Shown here: positions 7,695-15,507 of the stretch, one piece after another
Numbering within the stretch: the stretch's first letter is position 1
Layout: each line of letters starts with the position of its first letter
Source of the DNA: Comamonadaceae bacterium
Lineage (GTDB): Bacteria > Pseudomonadota > Gammaproteobacteria > Burkholderiales > Burkholderiaceae_C
Assembly: GCA_947372745.1 (NCBI GenBank)
Contig: CANBUY010000017.1
Location: 1 to 46,192 of the forward strand
Direction of reading: 5' to 3'
Length of the DNA stretch: 46,192 bases
The notes under the pieces: generated by a model
What the model saw: only the letters and a program-made list of their open reading frames with translations
Databases searched by the model: none
What the model was told of the DNA's origin: nothing
Program-made: the position numbers and the translations under genes

Positions 7695-8096
7695 ATGACA
7701 CGCATTGCTTCACTTTCTTTAACCTTGGCTGCGTTCGTCGCCCTGCTAAGCCCGGCAGCTCATGCCATCACGCCCGCAGAGCAACTGGCTGCTTACAGTG
7801 CGCAGGCCGGTGCCCCTGCCCAAGCCGCGCGTGGTGAGCAGTTTTTTACAAGCAAGCATGGCAAAGACTGGAGCTGCGCCTCCTGCCACACCGCCAGCCC
7901 CACGGTGGACGGCAAGCACGCCAGCACGGGCAAGCTCATCAGCCCCATGGCCCCCGCTTTTAACCCGCAGCGGTTTACCGACACCGCCAAAACTGAAAAG
8001 TGGTTTCGTCGCAACTGCAACGATGTGGTGGGCCGTGAATGCAGCATCGCTGAAAAGGCCGATGTTCTGGCCTGGCTGCTGACTCTCAAACGTTGA
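7695..8096 (+). CDS. shp: SHP-type (DUF1924) oxygen-binding cytochrome c
   Basis: The start is set at 7695 because AAGGAG (7685-7690) precedes this ATG; an upstream in-frame ATG at 7674 lacks a ribosome site. The 133-residue precursor has a signal peptide ending AAHA and one haem site CASCH (Cys61, Cys64, His65). A C-terminal block, RRNCNDVVGREC, matches the sphaeroides haem protein (SHP) family. SHP is an unusual high-spin cytochrome c with an asparagine distal ligand and a disulfide; the Asn and Cys residues at 107-116 can supply both. SHP binds oxygen and small ligands in the periplasm and takes electrons from diheme cytochrome DHC, whose gene is next. Its physiological role is still debated. 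The stop overlaps the region where the next gene begins. Confidence 0.88.
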   Translation: MTRIASLSLTLAAFVALLSPAAHAITPAEQLAAYSAQAGAPAQAARGEQFFTSKHGKDWSCASCHTASPTVDGKHASTGKLISPMAPAFNPQRFTDTAKTEKWFRRNCNDVVGRECSIAEKADVLAWLLTLKR

Positions 8097-8122
8097 AGTC
8101 CCTTAATTTTCTGGAGAACTCC

Positions 8123-8602
8123 ATGATCAGATCACTCAAAAATCAAGCGGCATTGGCCTTTTTAATCGCCTCAGGCACCCTGCTGAGTGCCCATGCCGAC
8201 AGCGCAGGCACGGCAGTCGCCCCACTGCCCAAATACCAGCAAGAATGTGCCTCCTGCCACCTCGCCTACCCGGCCGGCATGTTGCCTGCGGCCTCGTGGA
8301 CGCATTTGATGGGCAGCTTGACCAAGCATTACGGCACCGATGCCTCGCTGGATGAGGCGAGCGTGCGTGAAATAAGCGGCTGGCTTAAAGCCAACGCAGG
8401 CACCTATAAACGGGTGAGCGAAGCCCCCCCACAGGACCGCATCACCAAATCAGCCTGGTTTTTACGCAAGCACCGGGACGGTGAAGTGCCAGCCGGTGTG
8501 TGGGCGCGCGCCTCGGTGGGCAGTGCCTCAAATTGCGTGGCCTGCCACGGCGGCGCAGCGCAGGGCAACTTCAATGAACGCGACATCAAAATTCCCAAGT
8601 AA
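8123..8602 (+). CDS. dhc: Diheme cytochrome c (DHC)
   Basis: The ATG at 8123 is preferred because GGAG lies 7 bp upstream, although a TTG overlapping the previous stop at 8093 would extend the frame by ten codons. The 159-residue precursor has a signal peptide (cleavage near SAHA) and two c-type haem sites, CASCH at 42-46 and CVACH at 138-142, one at each end of the mature protein. This is the layout of the DHC family, the periplasmic electron donor to SHP. It sits between shp and a membrane cytochrome b, which suggests the chain quinol pool, cytochrome b, DHC, SHP. The order matches the shp-dhc-cytochrome b clusters known from other proteobacteria. Confidence 0.88.
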   Translation: MIRSLKNQAALAFLIASGTLLSAHADSAGTAVAPLPKYQQECASCHLAYPAGMLPAASWTHLMGSLTKHYGTDASLDEASVREISGWLKANAGTYKRVSEAPPQDRITKSAWFLRKHRDGEVPAGVWARASVGSASNCVACHGGAAQGNFNERDIKIPK

Positions 8603-8607
8603 GAACC

Positions 8608-9234
8608 ATGAACGACTTAAAAACTAAAATTCTCGTCTGGGACGCGCCAGTCCGGGTATTTCACTGGCTGATGGTCCTGAGCTTTTTCGGCGCCTACCTG
8701 ACAGCGGAGAGTGAACGCTGGCGATTGGCGCACGTCACCCTGGGCTACACCATGGGTGGGCTGGTGGCCTTTCGCATTATTTGGGGCATGATTGGGACCC
8801 GCTATGCGCGCTTTAGCAACTTTATTCGCGGTCCCGCTGCGGTAGTGCGCTACGTCAAATCACTGCTCAAGGGGCAACCCGAGCACACCATCGGCCACAA
8901 CCCGGCCGGGGCGGTCGCCATTGTTTTACTGATGGTCTTGAGTGTGCTGATCGTCGCCAGCGGCTGGGCCATTTTTAACGAAATTGGTGGAAACCTATTG
9001 AGTGAGTTGCACGAAGTCACAGGCAACCTCATGCTGCTGGTGGTTGGGGTGCATGTGGCGGGGGTTGCTGTTTCCAGTTGGCTGCACCGTGAAAACCTTG
9101 TGCGCGCCATGGTCACCGGCGAAAAAGAAGGTGCGCCGGTCGATGGCATTCGCTGGACATGGTGGCCAGTGGCGATCATGATGGGCGTGGCGGTGCTTGG
9201 GTTTTGGTGGCTACAGATTCAAAGTGCCCCTTGA
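8608..9234 (+). CDS. Membrane cytochrome b (b561 type) of the SHP/DHC module
   Basis: The 208-residue protein has four main hydrophobic helices plus a C-terminal one. Candidate haem-ligand histidines are His19 (RVFHWLM), His42 (LAHVTLG), His135 (LHEVTG) and His149 (GVHVAGV), the pattern of the Ni/Fe-hydrogenase-type cytochrome b/b561 family (Cytochrom_B_N-like). Such proteins carry electrons from quinol in the inner membrane to periplasmic cytochromes. It begins 5 bp after dhc, so co-transcription and a direct electron path to DHC are likely. No hydrogenase or other dehydrogenase genes are near, which supports the link with the two cytochromes rather than another partner. Confidence 0.88.
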   Translation: MNDLKTKILVWDAPVRVFHWLMVLSFFGAYLTAESERWRLAHVTLGYTMGGLVAFRIIWGMIGTRYARFSNFIRGPAAVVRYVKSLLKGQPEHTIGHNPAGAVAIVLLMVLSVLIVASGWAIFNEIGGNLLSELHEVTGNLMLLVVGVHVAGVAVSSWLHRENLVRAMVTGEKEGAPVDGIRWTWWPVAIMMGVAVLGFWWLQIQSAP

Positions 9235-9269
9235 ACACACAAGCTAATACAAATCCCTGGGTACTTTAA

Positions 9270-9941
9270 ATGCGAATTTTGTTGGCTGAAGATGACACGA
9301 TACTGGGCGATGGACTGCGCGCTGGTTTGCGCCAGTTGGGTTTCTCGGTCGATTGGGTGCGCGACGGCGTGGCGGCTGAACGCGAATTGTCAGGCGGTGA
9401 CTATGCCGCAGCGGTGCTGGACTTGGGGCTGCCTTTAAAGGATGGTCTGGACGTGCTGCAGTCCCTGCGTGCCCGCAAAATCAACACCCCCATTTTGGTG
9501 CTAACCGCCCGGGATGCCGTGCCAGACCGCATCCGGGGTCTGGACTTGGGCGCCGACGATTACGTGGTCAAACCGGTGGATTTGCATGAACTGGGGGCCC
9601 GACTGCGCTCACTGGTGCGGCGCTCACACGGGCAACTCCAAGACGCCCTGAGTTGTGGCGACCTGCTGCTTGACCCCGCTGGTCGCCAAGTCACTTTGAA
9701 GGGTGAACCTGTGCAGCTGTCAACCCGCGAATTTGATTTGTTGCACGTTTTAATGCTCAACGCAGGCCGGGTCTTGTCGCGCGAACAACTGGAGCAACAG
9801 CTTTACAGCTGGGGCTATGAGGTGGAGAGCAACGCGATTGAAGTCCACATTCACCACCTGCGCCGCAAACTGCAAGCCGATGTGATTCAAACCGTGCGCG
9901 GCATCGGCTACACCATTCAGCGACACCAGGCCGAGTCATGA
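9270..9941 (+). CDS. OmpR-family response regulator (QseB/PmrA/TctD type)
   Basis: The 223-residue protein has a receiver domain with acidic residues AEDD at 6-9, phosphoacceptor Asp51 in AVLDLGLP, Thr79 and Lys101 (YVVKP). A winged-helix DNA-binding domain follows, ending in the typical VHIHHLRRKL and TVRGIGYTI. It is closest to the QseB/PmrA/TctD subgroup, which bind direct TTAA-containing half-sites; such a site lies before the cytochrome operon at 7642. It follows the cytochrome b gene by 35 bp and overlaps its sensor kinase gene by 4 bp. Control of its own operon is inferred from this layout. Confidence 0.93.
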   Translation: MRILLAEDDTILGDGLRAGLRQLGFSVDWVRDGVAAERELSGGDYAAAVLDLGLPLKDGLDVLQSLRARKINTPILVLTARDAVPDRIRGLDLGADDYVVKPVDLHELGARLRSLVRRSHGQLQDALSCGDLLLDPAGRQVTLKGEPVQLSTREFDLLHVLMLNAGRVLSREQLEQQLYSWGYEVESNAIEVHIHHLRRKLQADVIQTVRGIGYTIQRHQAES

Positions 9942-11314
9942 AGCAGGGCAATCGCCTGAAATCACTGCAAGCACGCTTACTGATTCCCCTTTTGGGACTG
10001 GTCACAGCCATTTGGCTGGGTGCGGCCATTTTGACTTGGGTGGATGTCCGGGAAGAACTCGACGATTTGTTGGACGGCCATCTGGCCCAAGCCGCCGCTA
10101 TGCTGGTGGCGGTACAGGCTAAAACCGATGGCGATGGCGATGGCGTTGCCAACGCGCCCTCCCTGCACAAATACGCCACTTTGGTGACCTTTCAAGTGTT
10201 CCATGAAGGCCAATTGGTCATGCGCTCGGCCAATGCGGGCTTGCTACCCATGTCCACCAAAGACCAGGGATTTTCTACAGTTCAGCTAAGCGACGGCGAG
10301 CGCTGGCGGGTGTTTTCGACGCGTGGGACTGCGCGTGACGTACAGGTTTTTGTGGGCGAGCAAACCCACTCACGCAACGAGATTTTGTGGGCCATCTTAA
10401 ACAGTGCACTGCTGCCCCTCTTGTTTGCCTTGCCGCTGTTGGCCTTGGTCGGCTGGTGGGCGGTGCGCCAAGGCTTGGCGCCCTTGCGGCAACTCAGTCA
10501 GGTGATTGGGCAGCGCAAGCCACAAGCCCTCAAACAGGTCGAGTTGACGCACCTGCCCTCTGAAATGAAGCCCATTGTCGAGGCGCTTAATGCGCTGTTT
10601 GACCGCATCGAGACCATGATGACCTCGGAGCGCCGTTTCACCGCAGATGCCGCCCACGAGCTGCGCACCCCCATTGCTGGCATTCGCGCTCAAGCCCAAG
10701 TGGCCATGGGGGCCGGTGAGGACGCCGCCCAGCGCCAGCATGCCTTGCAAGCCACGCTGGCTGGGTGCGACCGCGCCACGCGACTGGTTGAGCAACTGCT
10801 CACGCTGGCCCGACTGGAGTCTGCCCCTGCCCCCGACAAAACCGCCGCCCCCAGCCCACAAGCACTCCAAGTTGATTTGTCGCAAGTGGCACGCCGTGTG
10901 GCGGCCGACCTGGCCCCCGCGGCGCTGGCGCGCCACCAAAATCTAGCCCTGGAAGCCGCTGACGTTTCTCCGGTGGCGGGCAATGACTTGCTGATTGGCG
11001 TTTTGCTACGCAACTTGCTGGACAACGCCTTGCGCTACAGCCCTGATGGCGCTGTGATTGAAGTGCGCGTTGAGCAACAGGAGGGTAAAACCGTTTTAAC
11101 AGTGGAAGATGCCGGCCCCGGCATGAGTGAGGCCGATCTGGCCCGCCTGGGCGAGCGCTTTTTCAGGGTGCTGGGCCACGGACAAACGGGCAGTGGTCTG
11201 GGTTGGTCCATTGTCAAACGGATTGCCGATGTGTTTGACGCCCAAGTCACGATGAGCCGCTCCAGCCGGCTCGGCGGTCTGGCCGTGCGGGTGACTTGGA
11301 CTGGGCAAGCTTAA
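9938..11314 (+). CDS. Sensor histidine kinase (QseC-like)
   Basis: The 458-residue membrane kinase has a first TM helix at about 13-34, a periplasmic region of about 120 residues, a second TM near 155-174, then HAMP-like and dimerisation segments. His240 is in the H-box ADAAHELRTP. The catalytic domain shows N box LLDNALRYSP and G boxes DAGPGM and GSGLGWSIVKRI. The TM1-periplasmic-TM2 plan and H-box match QseC-type kinases that pair with QseB-like regulators. Its ATG overlaps the regulator stop codon. Given the operon, the signal may be redox, oxygen or nitrogen-oxide related, but the sequence does not show which. Confidence 0.92.
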   Translation: MKQGNRLKSLQARLLIPLLGLVTAIWLGAAILTWVDVREELDDLLDGHLAQAAAMLVAVQAKTDGDGDGVANAPSLHKYATLVTFQVFHEGQLVMRSANAGLLPMSTKDQGFSTVQLSDGERWRVFSTRGTARDVQVFVGEQTHSRNEILWAILNSALLPLLFALPLLALVGWWAVRQGLAPLRQLSQVIGQRKPQALKQVELTHLPSEMKPIVEALNALFDRIETMMTSERRFTADAAHELRTPIAGIRAQAQVAMGAGEDAAQRQHALQATLAGCDRATRLVEQLLTLARLESAPAPDKTAAPSPQALQVDLSQVARRVAADLAPAALARHQNLALEAADVSPVAGNDLLIGVLLRNLLDNALRYSPDGAVIEVRVEQQEGKTVLTVEDAGPGMSEADLARLGERFFRVLGHGQTGSGLGWSIVKRIADVFDAQVTMSRSSRLGGLAVRVTWTGQA

Positions 11315-11368
11315 AGCCTACGCATTCACCGCACCAAAGTTGGCCGCCATTCCTGCGAAAATTCAGGC

Positions 11369-11803
11369 ATGAAATTTCAAAAGATCTTTATTCCCCTCGC
11401 CAGCCTAGCGCTGATTGCGGCCTCGTTTTATTACTACCGTTGGCAAGGCTTGGCCATCTCGACGGGGGTCTTGGTGATGTGGATGCTGATGCATTTCAAC
11501 CGCATGCTGCAGGTTCTCAAGCGCGCGGCCAATCTGCCCATCGGCTACGTGGGCAGTGCGGTGATGCTCAATGCCAAGCTGCAGTCGGGCTTTACGCTCC
11601 TGCATGTGGTGGCCATGACCAAGTCACTGGGCGACTTGCAAAGCCCCAAAGACACACAGCCTGAGATTTACCGTTGGACCGATGGTTCGCAATCTTCCCT
11701 GACGGCAGAGTTCATGGACGGAAAACTCAAAAAATGGACTTTACAACGGCCGGTTCAGGCTCAAGAGACGGCCAGCGAGCCGATGGTCACCCCAGCCCCG
11801 TAA
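11369..11803 (+). CDS. Small membrane protein of unknown function, two TM helices
   Basis: The 144-residue product has two adjacent hydrophobic helices (about 6-22 and 27-43), a short basic stretch RMLQVLKRAANL, and a soluble C-terminal region ending in a Pro/Ala/Glu-rich tail. I recognise no domain. It lies alone between the sensor kinase and ilvE, 54 bp after one and 49 bp before the other. Codon use resembles the core genes, and the long hydrophobic start followed by an ordered tail supports a real protein. It may be an inner-membrane protein with its tail in the cytoplasm. No function can be given. Confidence 0.7.
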   Translation: MKFQKIFIPLASLALIAASFYYYRWQGLAISTGVLVMWMLMHFNRMLQVLKRAANLPIGYVGSAVMLNAKLQSGFTLLHVVAMTKSLGDLQSPKDTQPEIYRWTDGSQSSLTAEFMDGKLKKWTLQRPVQAQETASEPMVTPAP

Positions 11804-11852
11804 AATCTGATTTTTAAAGATTTGCAATAGCCAACGCTTAAGGAACGCCTCA

Positions 11853-12794
11853 ATGACAGCCCTACCCCCTTCCATGTCTGACCGTGACGGAAAAATCTGG
11901 ATGGATGGCCAGATGATCGAATGGCGCGATGCCAAAATTCACGTCCTGACCCACACCCTCCACTATGGCTGCGGGGCCTTTGAAGGCGTGCGCGCCTACA
12001 AACTGCAAGACGGCAGCACCGGCATCTTCAGGCTGGAAGAGCACACGGAGCGTTTGTTCAACAGCGCCAAAATTCTGCGCATGAAGATTCCGTTTACCCA
12101 GGCTGAAGTCATGCAGGCCACCATCGACGTGGTACGCGCCAACAACCTGCCCAGCTGCTACATTCGCCCACTCACCTGGATTGGCTCCCAAAAACTGGGC
12201 GTCTCACCCAAAGGCAACAGCATTCACCTGATGGTGGCGGCCTGGGCTTGGGGTGCTTATTTGGGTGACGAAGGCCTGAAGCGCGGCATTCGCGTCAAAA
12301 CCTCCAGCTTCACGCGTCACCATGTGAACATCACCATGATTCACGCCAAGGCGGTGAGCAACTACACCAACTCGATTTTGGCCAATATGGAAGCTACCGA
12401 CGAAGGTTACGACGAAGCCCTGTTGCTTGACCCGCAAGGCTTTGTGTCCGAAGGTGCAGGCGAAAACGTGTTTATCGTGCGCAAAGGCGTGGTCTACACG
12501 CCCGACTCCAGCGCGGGCGCCTTGAACGGTATCACGCGCAGCACCATTTTTGCCATCTGCGCTGATCTGGGCATCGAAATCCGCGAAAAACCCATCACCC
12601 GTGATGAGGTTTACATCGCCGACGAGGCCTTTTTCAGCGGTACCGCCGCCGAGGTCACGCCCATCCGCGAACTCGACCGTATTGAGATTGGCAGCGGCTC
12701 ACGCGGCCCGGTGACCGAAAAAATCCAAAGCGCGTTCTTTGACATCGTCAACGGCCGCAACCCTAAGTACGCCCATTGGCTCACTAAAGTTTAA
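11853..12794 (+). CDS. ilvE: Branched-chain amino acid aminotransferase
   Basis: The 313-residue protein is a class IV PLP aminotransferase of the usual IlvE length. Key features are the substrate-site motif HYGCGAFEGVRAY (38-50), the PLP lysine Lys166 in MIHAKAVSNYTNS, and the cofactor-binding stretch SEGAGENVFIV, then GALNGITRSTI. It transfers amino groups between glutamate and the 2-oxo acids of leucine, isoleucine and valine in the cytoplasm. It heads a compact group with a small zinc protein and a heptosyltransferase, an arrangement I associate with related Burkholderiales. No attenuator-like leader was evident in the 49-bp upstream gap. Confidence 0.96.
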   Translation: MTALPPSMSDRDGKIWMDGQMIEWRDAKIHVLTHTLHYGCGAFEGVRAYKLQDGSTGIFRLEEHTERLFNSAKILRMKIPFTQAEVMQATIDVVRANNLPSCYIRPLTWIGSQKLGVSPKGNSIHLMVAAWAWGAYLGDEGLKRGIRVKTSSFTRHHVNITMIHAKAVSNYTNSILANMEATDEGYDEALLLDPQGFVSEGAGENVFIVRKGVVYTPDSSAGALNGITRSTIFAICADLGIEIREKPITRDEVYIADEAFFSGTAAEVTPIRELDRIEIGSGSRGPVTEKIQSAFFDIVNGRNPKYAHWLTKV

Positions 12795-12795
12795 G

Positions 12796-12999
12796 ATGAC
12801 AACAGCAACTATTGAAATCCTGGCCGCCGACCTGAACCACCAGGGCGGCGTATTTTGCCCCAGCCCCTTGGCGGGCATGAAAATTTGGGACGGCCACCCC
12901 AAGGTCTATCTGGATGTCGGCAAAACTGGTGAAGCCAAATGCCCCTATTGCGGTACCGTTTACAAATTGAAAGAAGGCGAACACTTCGCCGGGCATTGA
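12796..12999 (+). CDS. Small zinc-finger (CHCC/NDUFS6-like) protein
   Basis: The ATG at 12796 lies one base after the ilvE stop codon and gives a 67-residue protein; a longer frame starting at 12739 would sit inside ilvE and is rejected. The ligand set is Cys (VFCPSP), His (GHPKVYL) and a C-terminal CPYCG, as in zf-CHCC proteins related to the NDUFS6 subunit of complex I. Bacterial stand-alone members are common next to ilvE and lipopolysaccharide genes in Burkholderiales, but their function is unknown to me. Zinc binding is inferred from the ligand pattern. Confidence 0.88.
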   Translation: MTTATIEILAADLNHQGGVFCPSPLAGMKIWDGHPKVYLDVGKTGEAKCPYCGTVYKLKEGEHFAGH

Positions 13000-13003
13000 T
13001 TCG

Positions 13004-14014
13004 TTGGCATCCAACGCCCGCGCCTTGATCATCGCGCCCCAATGGATTGGGGATGCGGTGATGACCGAGCCACTCTTACGCCAATTGCACGCGCGCGGCG
13101 AGCGCCTGACTGTTGGTGCGCTCCCCTGGGTGGCGCCGGTGTACCGGGCCATGCCGCAAGTGGCCGAGGTCATTGAGTTTCCGTTTGCCCATGGCGGCCT
13201 TCAATTCAAGGCGCGCCGCCTGCTGGCCCAGCAGTTGCGTGGCCAGTTTGACACCGCTTATGTTTGCCCCAACTCCCTGAAAAGCGCGCTCTTGCCCTTT
13301 ATGGCGGGCATCCCCAAGCGGGTGGGCTATTTGGGTGAGGTCAGGATTGGCCTGCTCACGCACCGGCTAAAAAACCCCTCCCGAGCGCAACGCCCACCGA
13401 TGGTTGAGTTTTATGCGGCCCTCAGTGGCGAGGCCCTCAAGGCACACGACTGGCCCCAGCTTCACCTAGGCGAGGCCACCCTCAATGCGGCACTCTTAAA
13501 GATGAGCTTGCAGCGCGGTGCCTACTATGTGTTTGCCCCTGGCGCTGAATACGGACCCGCCAAGCGCTGGCCGGCTGCCCACTTTGCCGCGCTGGCCGCT
13601 CAACTGGACCTGCCCGTGGTGTTGCTGGGCTCCGCCAAAGAATTTGATCTGTGCGAGGCGATTGCCGGACCGGCCAATGCCGCCAAAAGTGGCCAATGCA
13701 TCAATCTGGCGGGCAAGACTTCTTTGGAATTTGCCTTCAGTGCCATCGCTGCGGCCAAAAAAGTCGTCAGCAACGACTCAGGCCTGATGCATGTGGCGGC
13801 GGCCTTCGGGGTGGCACAAATCGCCCTATTTGGCTCCAGCAGCCCCTTGCACACCCCGCCGCTCAACGAACTGGCGACCATCATGTGGCTAAAGAATAGC
13901 CCCAGTTACCAGCCTCCACTGGACTGCTCTCCCTGTTACAAACGGGAATGTCCGCTGGGCCACACGCGCTGCCTCAACGATATACAGCCTCAGGATTTGC
14001 TATCTAATTTCTAG
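13004..14014 (+). CDS. waaF: ADP-heptose:LPS heptosyltransferase II
   Basis: The 336-residue product is a GT-B glycosyltransferase of family 9. It shows APQWIGDAVMTEPLL near the N-terminus, FAPGAEYGPAKRWP at the donor-site loop, SNDSGLMHVAAA (the GT9 acid motif), and the cysteine-rich C-terminal CSPCYKRECPLGH typical of WaaF. WaaF adds the second heptose to the LPS inner core at the cytoplasmic face. The start is a TTG 5 bp after the zinc-finger gene; no ATG fits the conserved N-terminus. The final residues and the TAG stop lie in a copy of a dispersed repeat (13997-14052), so the C-terminus has probably been altered by it. Confidence 0.92.
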   Translation: MASNARALIIAPQWIGDAVMTEPLLRQLHARGERLTVGALPWVAPVYRAMPQVAEVIEFPFAHGGLQFKARRLLAQQLRGQFDTAYVCPNSLKSALLPFMAGIPKRVGYLGEVRIGLLTHRLKNPSRAQRPPMVEFYAALSGEALKAHDWPQLHLGEATLNAALLKMSLQRGAYYVFAPGAEYGPAKRWPAAHFAALAAQLDLPVVLLGSAKEFDLCEAIAGPANAAKSGQCINLAGKTSLEFAFSAIAAAKKVVSNDSGLMHVAAAFGVAQIALFGSSSPLHTPPLNELATIMWLKNSPSYQPPLDCSPCYKRECPLGHTRCLNDIQPQDLLSNF

Positions 14015-14052
14015 CTACCCGTGCTATCTTGGCGGGCTTTAGAGGCCAATTT
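13997..14052 (+). repeat. Dispersed short repeat, copy A (overlaps the waaF stop codon)
   Basis: TTGCTATCTAATTTC leads into a 41-nt core that starts with TAGCT (14012) and ends AGAGGCCAATTT (14052). Two other segments in the window, at 34222-34262 and 45131-45171, align to the core without gaps, keeping TAGCT at one end, GC at core positions 12-13 and an AGAGG/AAAGA block before an AT-rich end. TAG of this copy is the waaF stop. My recollection is that such short repeats are frequent in Comamonadaceae; that is unverified here. Confidence 0.55.
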
Positions 14053-14063
14053 TGCCAAAAAAA

Positions 14064-14106
14064 AACCACCCGAGGGTGGTTTGTAAAAAATCCCCGCAAG
14101 GGGATT
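14064..14106 (+). terminator. Tandem hairpin terminator after waaF
   Basis: Two perfect hairpins follow each other. AACCACCC/GGGTGGTT (14064-14081) is flanked by an A-run upstream and TTTG downstream. AATCCCC/GGGGATT (14089-14106) is closed by a GCAA (GNRA) tetraloop. The first probably ends the ilvE-waaF transcript and, in the other direction, could end the convergent kinase operon. The second has no T-tract and may stabilise the 3' end. Confidence 0.75.
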
Positions 14107-14233
14107 ACGTTGAGACATGAAATATTTAAATGACTGTGACAGCAGTTAGATGTAATTTATCCCAAGAAGCGCCAAACTTCCATCACCCAATTGGGGGATT
14201 AAAGGCACAAATCGTACGGATAAATGGCGCTTC

Positions 14234-15505
14234 TCAAGTACCAACTCCTTTCAGGGGCAGTTCAAGCACAAAACACGCGCCCCCCTCGGGCCGGTTTTCG
14301 CAAGCCACAGTACCGCCATGTCGCAAGGCGATTGACTTGACCAAGGCCAAGCCCAGTCCCACGCCGCCATCACGCTCGGTAGCGCCGGGTAAACGATAAA
14401 AAGGCTCGAATATGCGCTCGCATAACTCGGGCGGTACGCCAGGCCCCCGGTCACACACGCGAATCAGCGCCTGGTCGTTATGAGTGGACAGCGTCAGCGT
14501 GATGCTCCCAGCGCCATAACGACGTGCATTCTCAAGCAGGTTGCGCACGGCACGGCGTAACAACTTGCTGACCCCCTTCACCGCCAAGTCGGCATGCCCC
14601 CCGGTATCAGCGCCACCCGCAGACGACCACTGAACCTCAAACTCGGCATCCACACGCGCGCATTCCTCAGCGGCCAAACCCATCAAATCCACCGACTCCA
14701 CCGTACCCAGGTCAGTCTCACGGGCATCGAGGCGACTGGCGAGCAGAATTTCTTCAATCAACTGGTCAAGCTCGGTGATGTTGCGCTCAATCTCCTGCCT
14801 GGAGGCCAAAGAAGACGGCGCGCCCATCAATTCCAGGCCCATGCGAATCCGGGTCAGCGGTGAGCGCAACTCATGCGAAGCGTTGGCGAGCAAAGATTTT
14901 TGCGAGGCCAACAAGGCTTCATGGGATTTCACAAGGGTCTGAATGCGCTCGGCCGCAATATTAAATCGAGCCGCCAAAAAGGCCACCTCGTCCTGCCCGC
15001 CTTCAGGCACACGGATTGAGAGATCGCCCTCCCCCCATTTTTCAACGCCGTTTTGTAGCAACTCCAGCCGCCGGGTGAGCTTGCGAATAATCGGGTACGT
15101 GGCCAAGGCCACCGCAATGGCGACCAGCGCCAGCGTCCAAAAAAAGCCAAACGGCGCACGGCTCCAGGTCGATGGGTTGGCACGCGGCAAATGCATGTGC
15201 AGCAGTTGCCCATCCTGCATTTTCACCATGAACTCAGGACCCCGGCCAAATGGCCCACGAGGCCCCGCATTGGCTAGGTCAGCCGGGGGCGTGACGTCAG
15301 ACCGCTCGTCTGACGCACCGTCCATCGGTCGCCGACGGTGCGCTTGCCCCGTGCCAATCACCTGGCCGGCCTCGTTGCGAATGACGACCTCGCGCAGCGG
15401 CGGCTCGGCGGTCAGCCGCCACGCCCACCCCACCAGCAAGGTGAGCACCGCGACAGCCAGCACCACGGCCAGCCAAATACGCACGTAGAGCTTCTTGAAA
15501 AACAT
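14234..15505 (-). CDS. Sensor histidine kinase (OmpR-partner class)
   Basis: The 423-residue kinase has TM1 at about 10-29, a periplasmic loop of roughly 90 residues rich in Pro/Arg/Gly, TM2 near 119-140, then HAMP, H-box ANASHELRSPL with His211, N box LLENARRYG, and G boxes DRGPGVP and GVGLGLALVKSI. It begins 2 bp after the response regulator gene ends, so the two are co-transcribed and act together. The short loop resembles RstB/CpxA-type kinases, but I cannot name the signal. It converges on waaF, with hairpins between. A 10-bp inverted repeat (14165-14174 / 14225-14234) straddles the region just past its stop codon. Confidence 0.92.
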   Translation of the reverse strand: MFFKKLYVRIWLAVVLAVAVLTLLVGWAWRLTAEPPLREVVIRNEAGQVIGTGQAHRRRPMDGASDERSDVTPPADLANAGPRGPFGRGPEFMVKMQDGQLLHMHLPRANPSTWSRAPFGFFWTLALVAIAVALATYPIIRKLTRRLELLQNGVEKWGEGDLSIRVPEGGQDEVAFLAARFNIAAERIQTLVKSHEALLASQKSLLANASHELRSPLTRIRMGLELMGAPSSLASRQEIERNITELDQLIEEILLASRLDARETDLGTVESVDLMGLAAEECARVDAEFEVQWSSAGGADTGGHADLAVKGVSKLLRRAVRNLLENARRYGAGSITLTLSTHNDQALIRVCDRGPGVPPELCERIFEPFYRLPGATERDGGVGLGLALVKSIALRHGGTVACENRPEGGACFVLELPLKGVGT

Positions 15506-15507
15506 GG

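Noticed and set aside
12739..12999. Longer version of the zinc-finger protein starting inside ilvE
   Set aside because: The extra N-terminus overlaps conserved ilvE codons; the ATG at 12796 fits the family start.
14165..14234. 10-bp inverted repeat AGAAGCGCCA / TGGCGCTTCT past the kinase stop codon
   Set aside because: The 50-nt loop makes it a poor terminator, and no other sign of function was seen; recorded only as context in the kinase entry.
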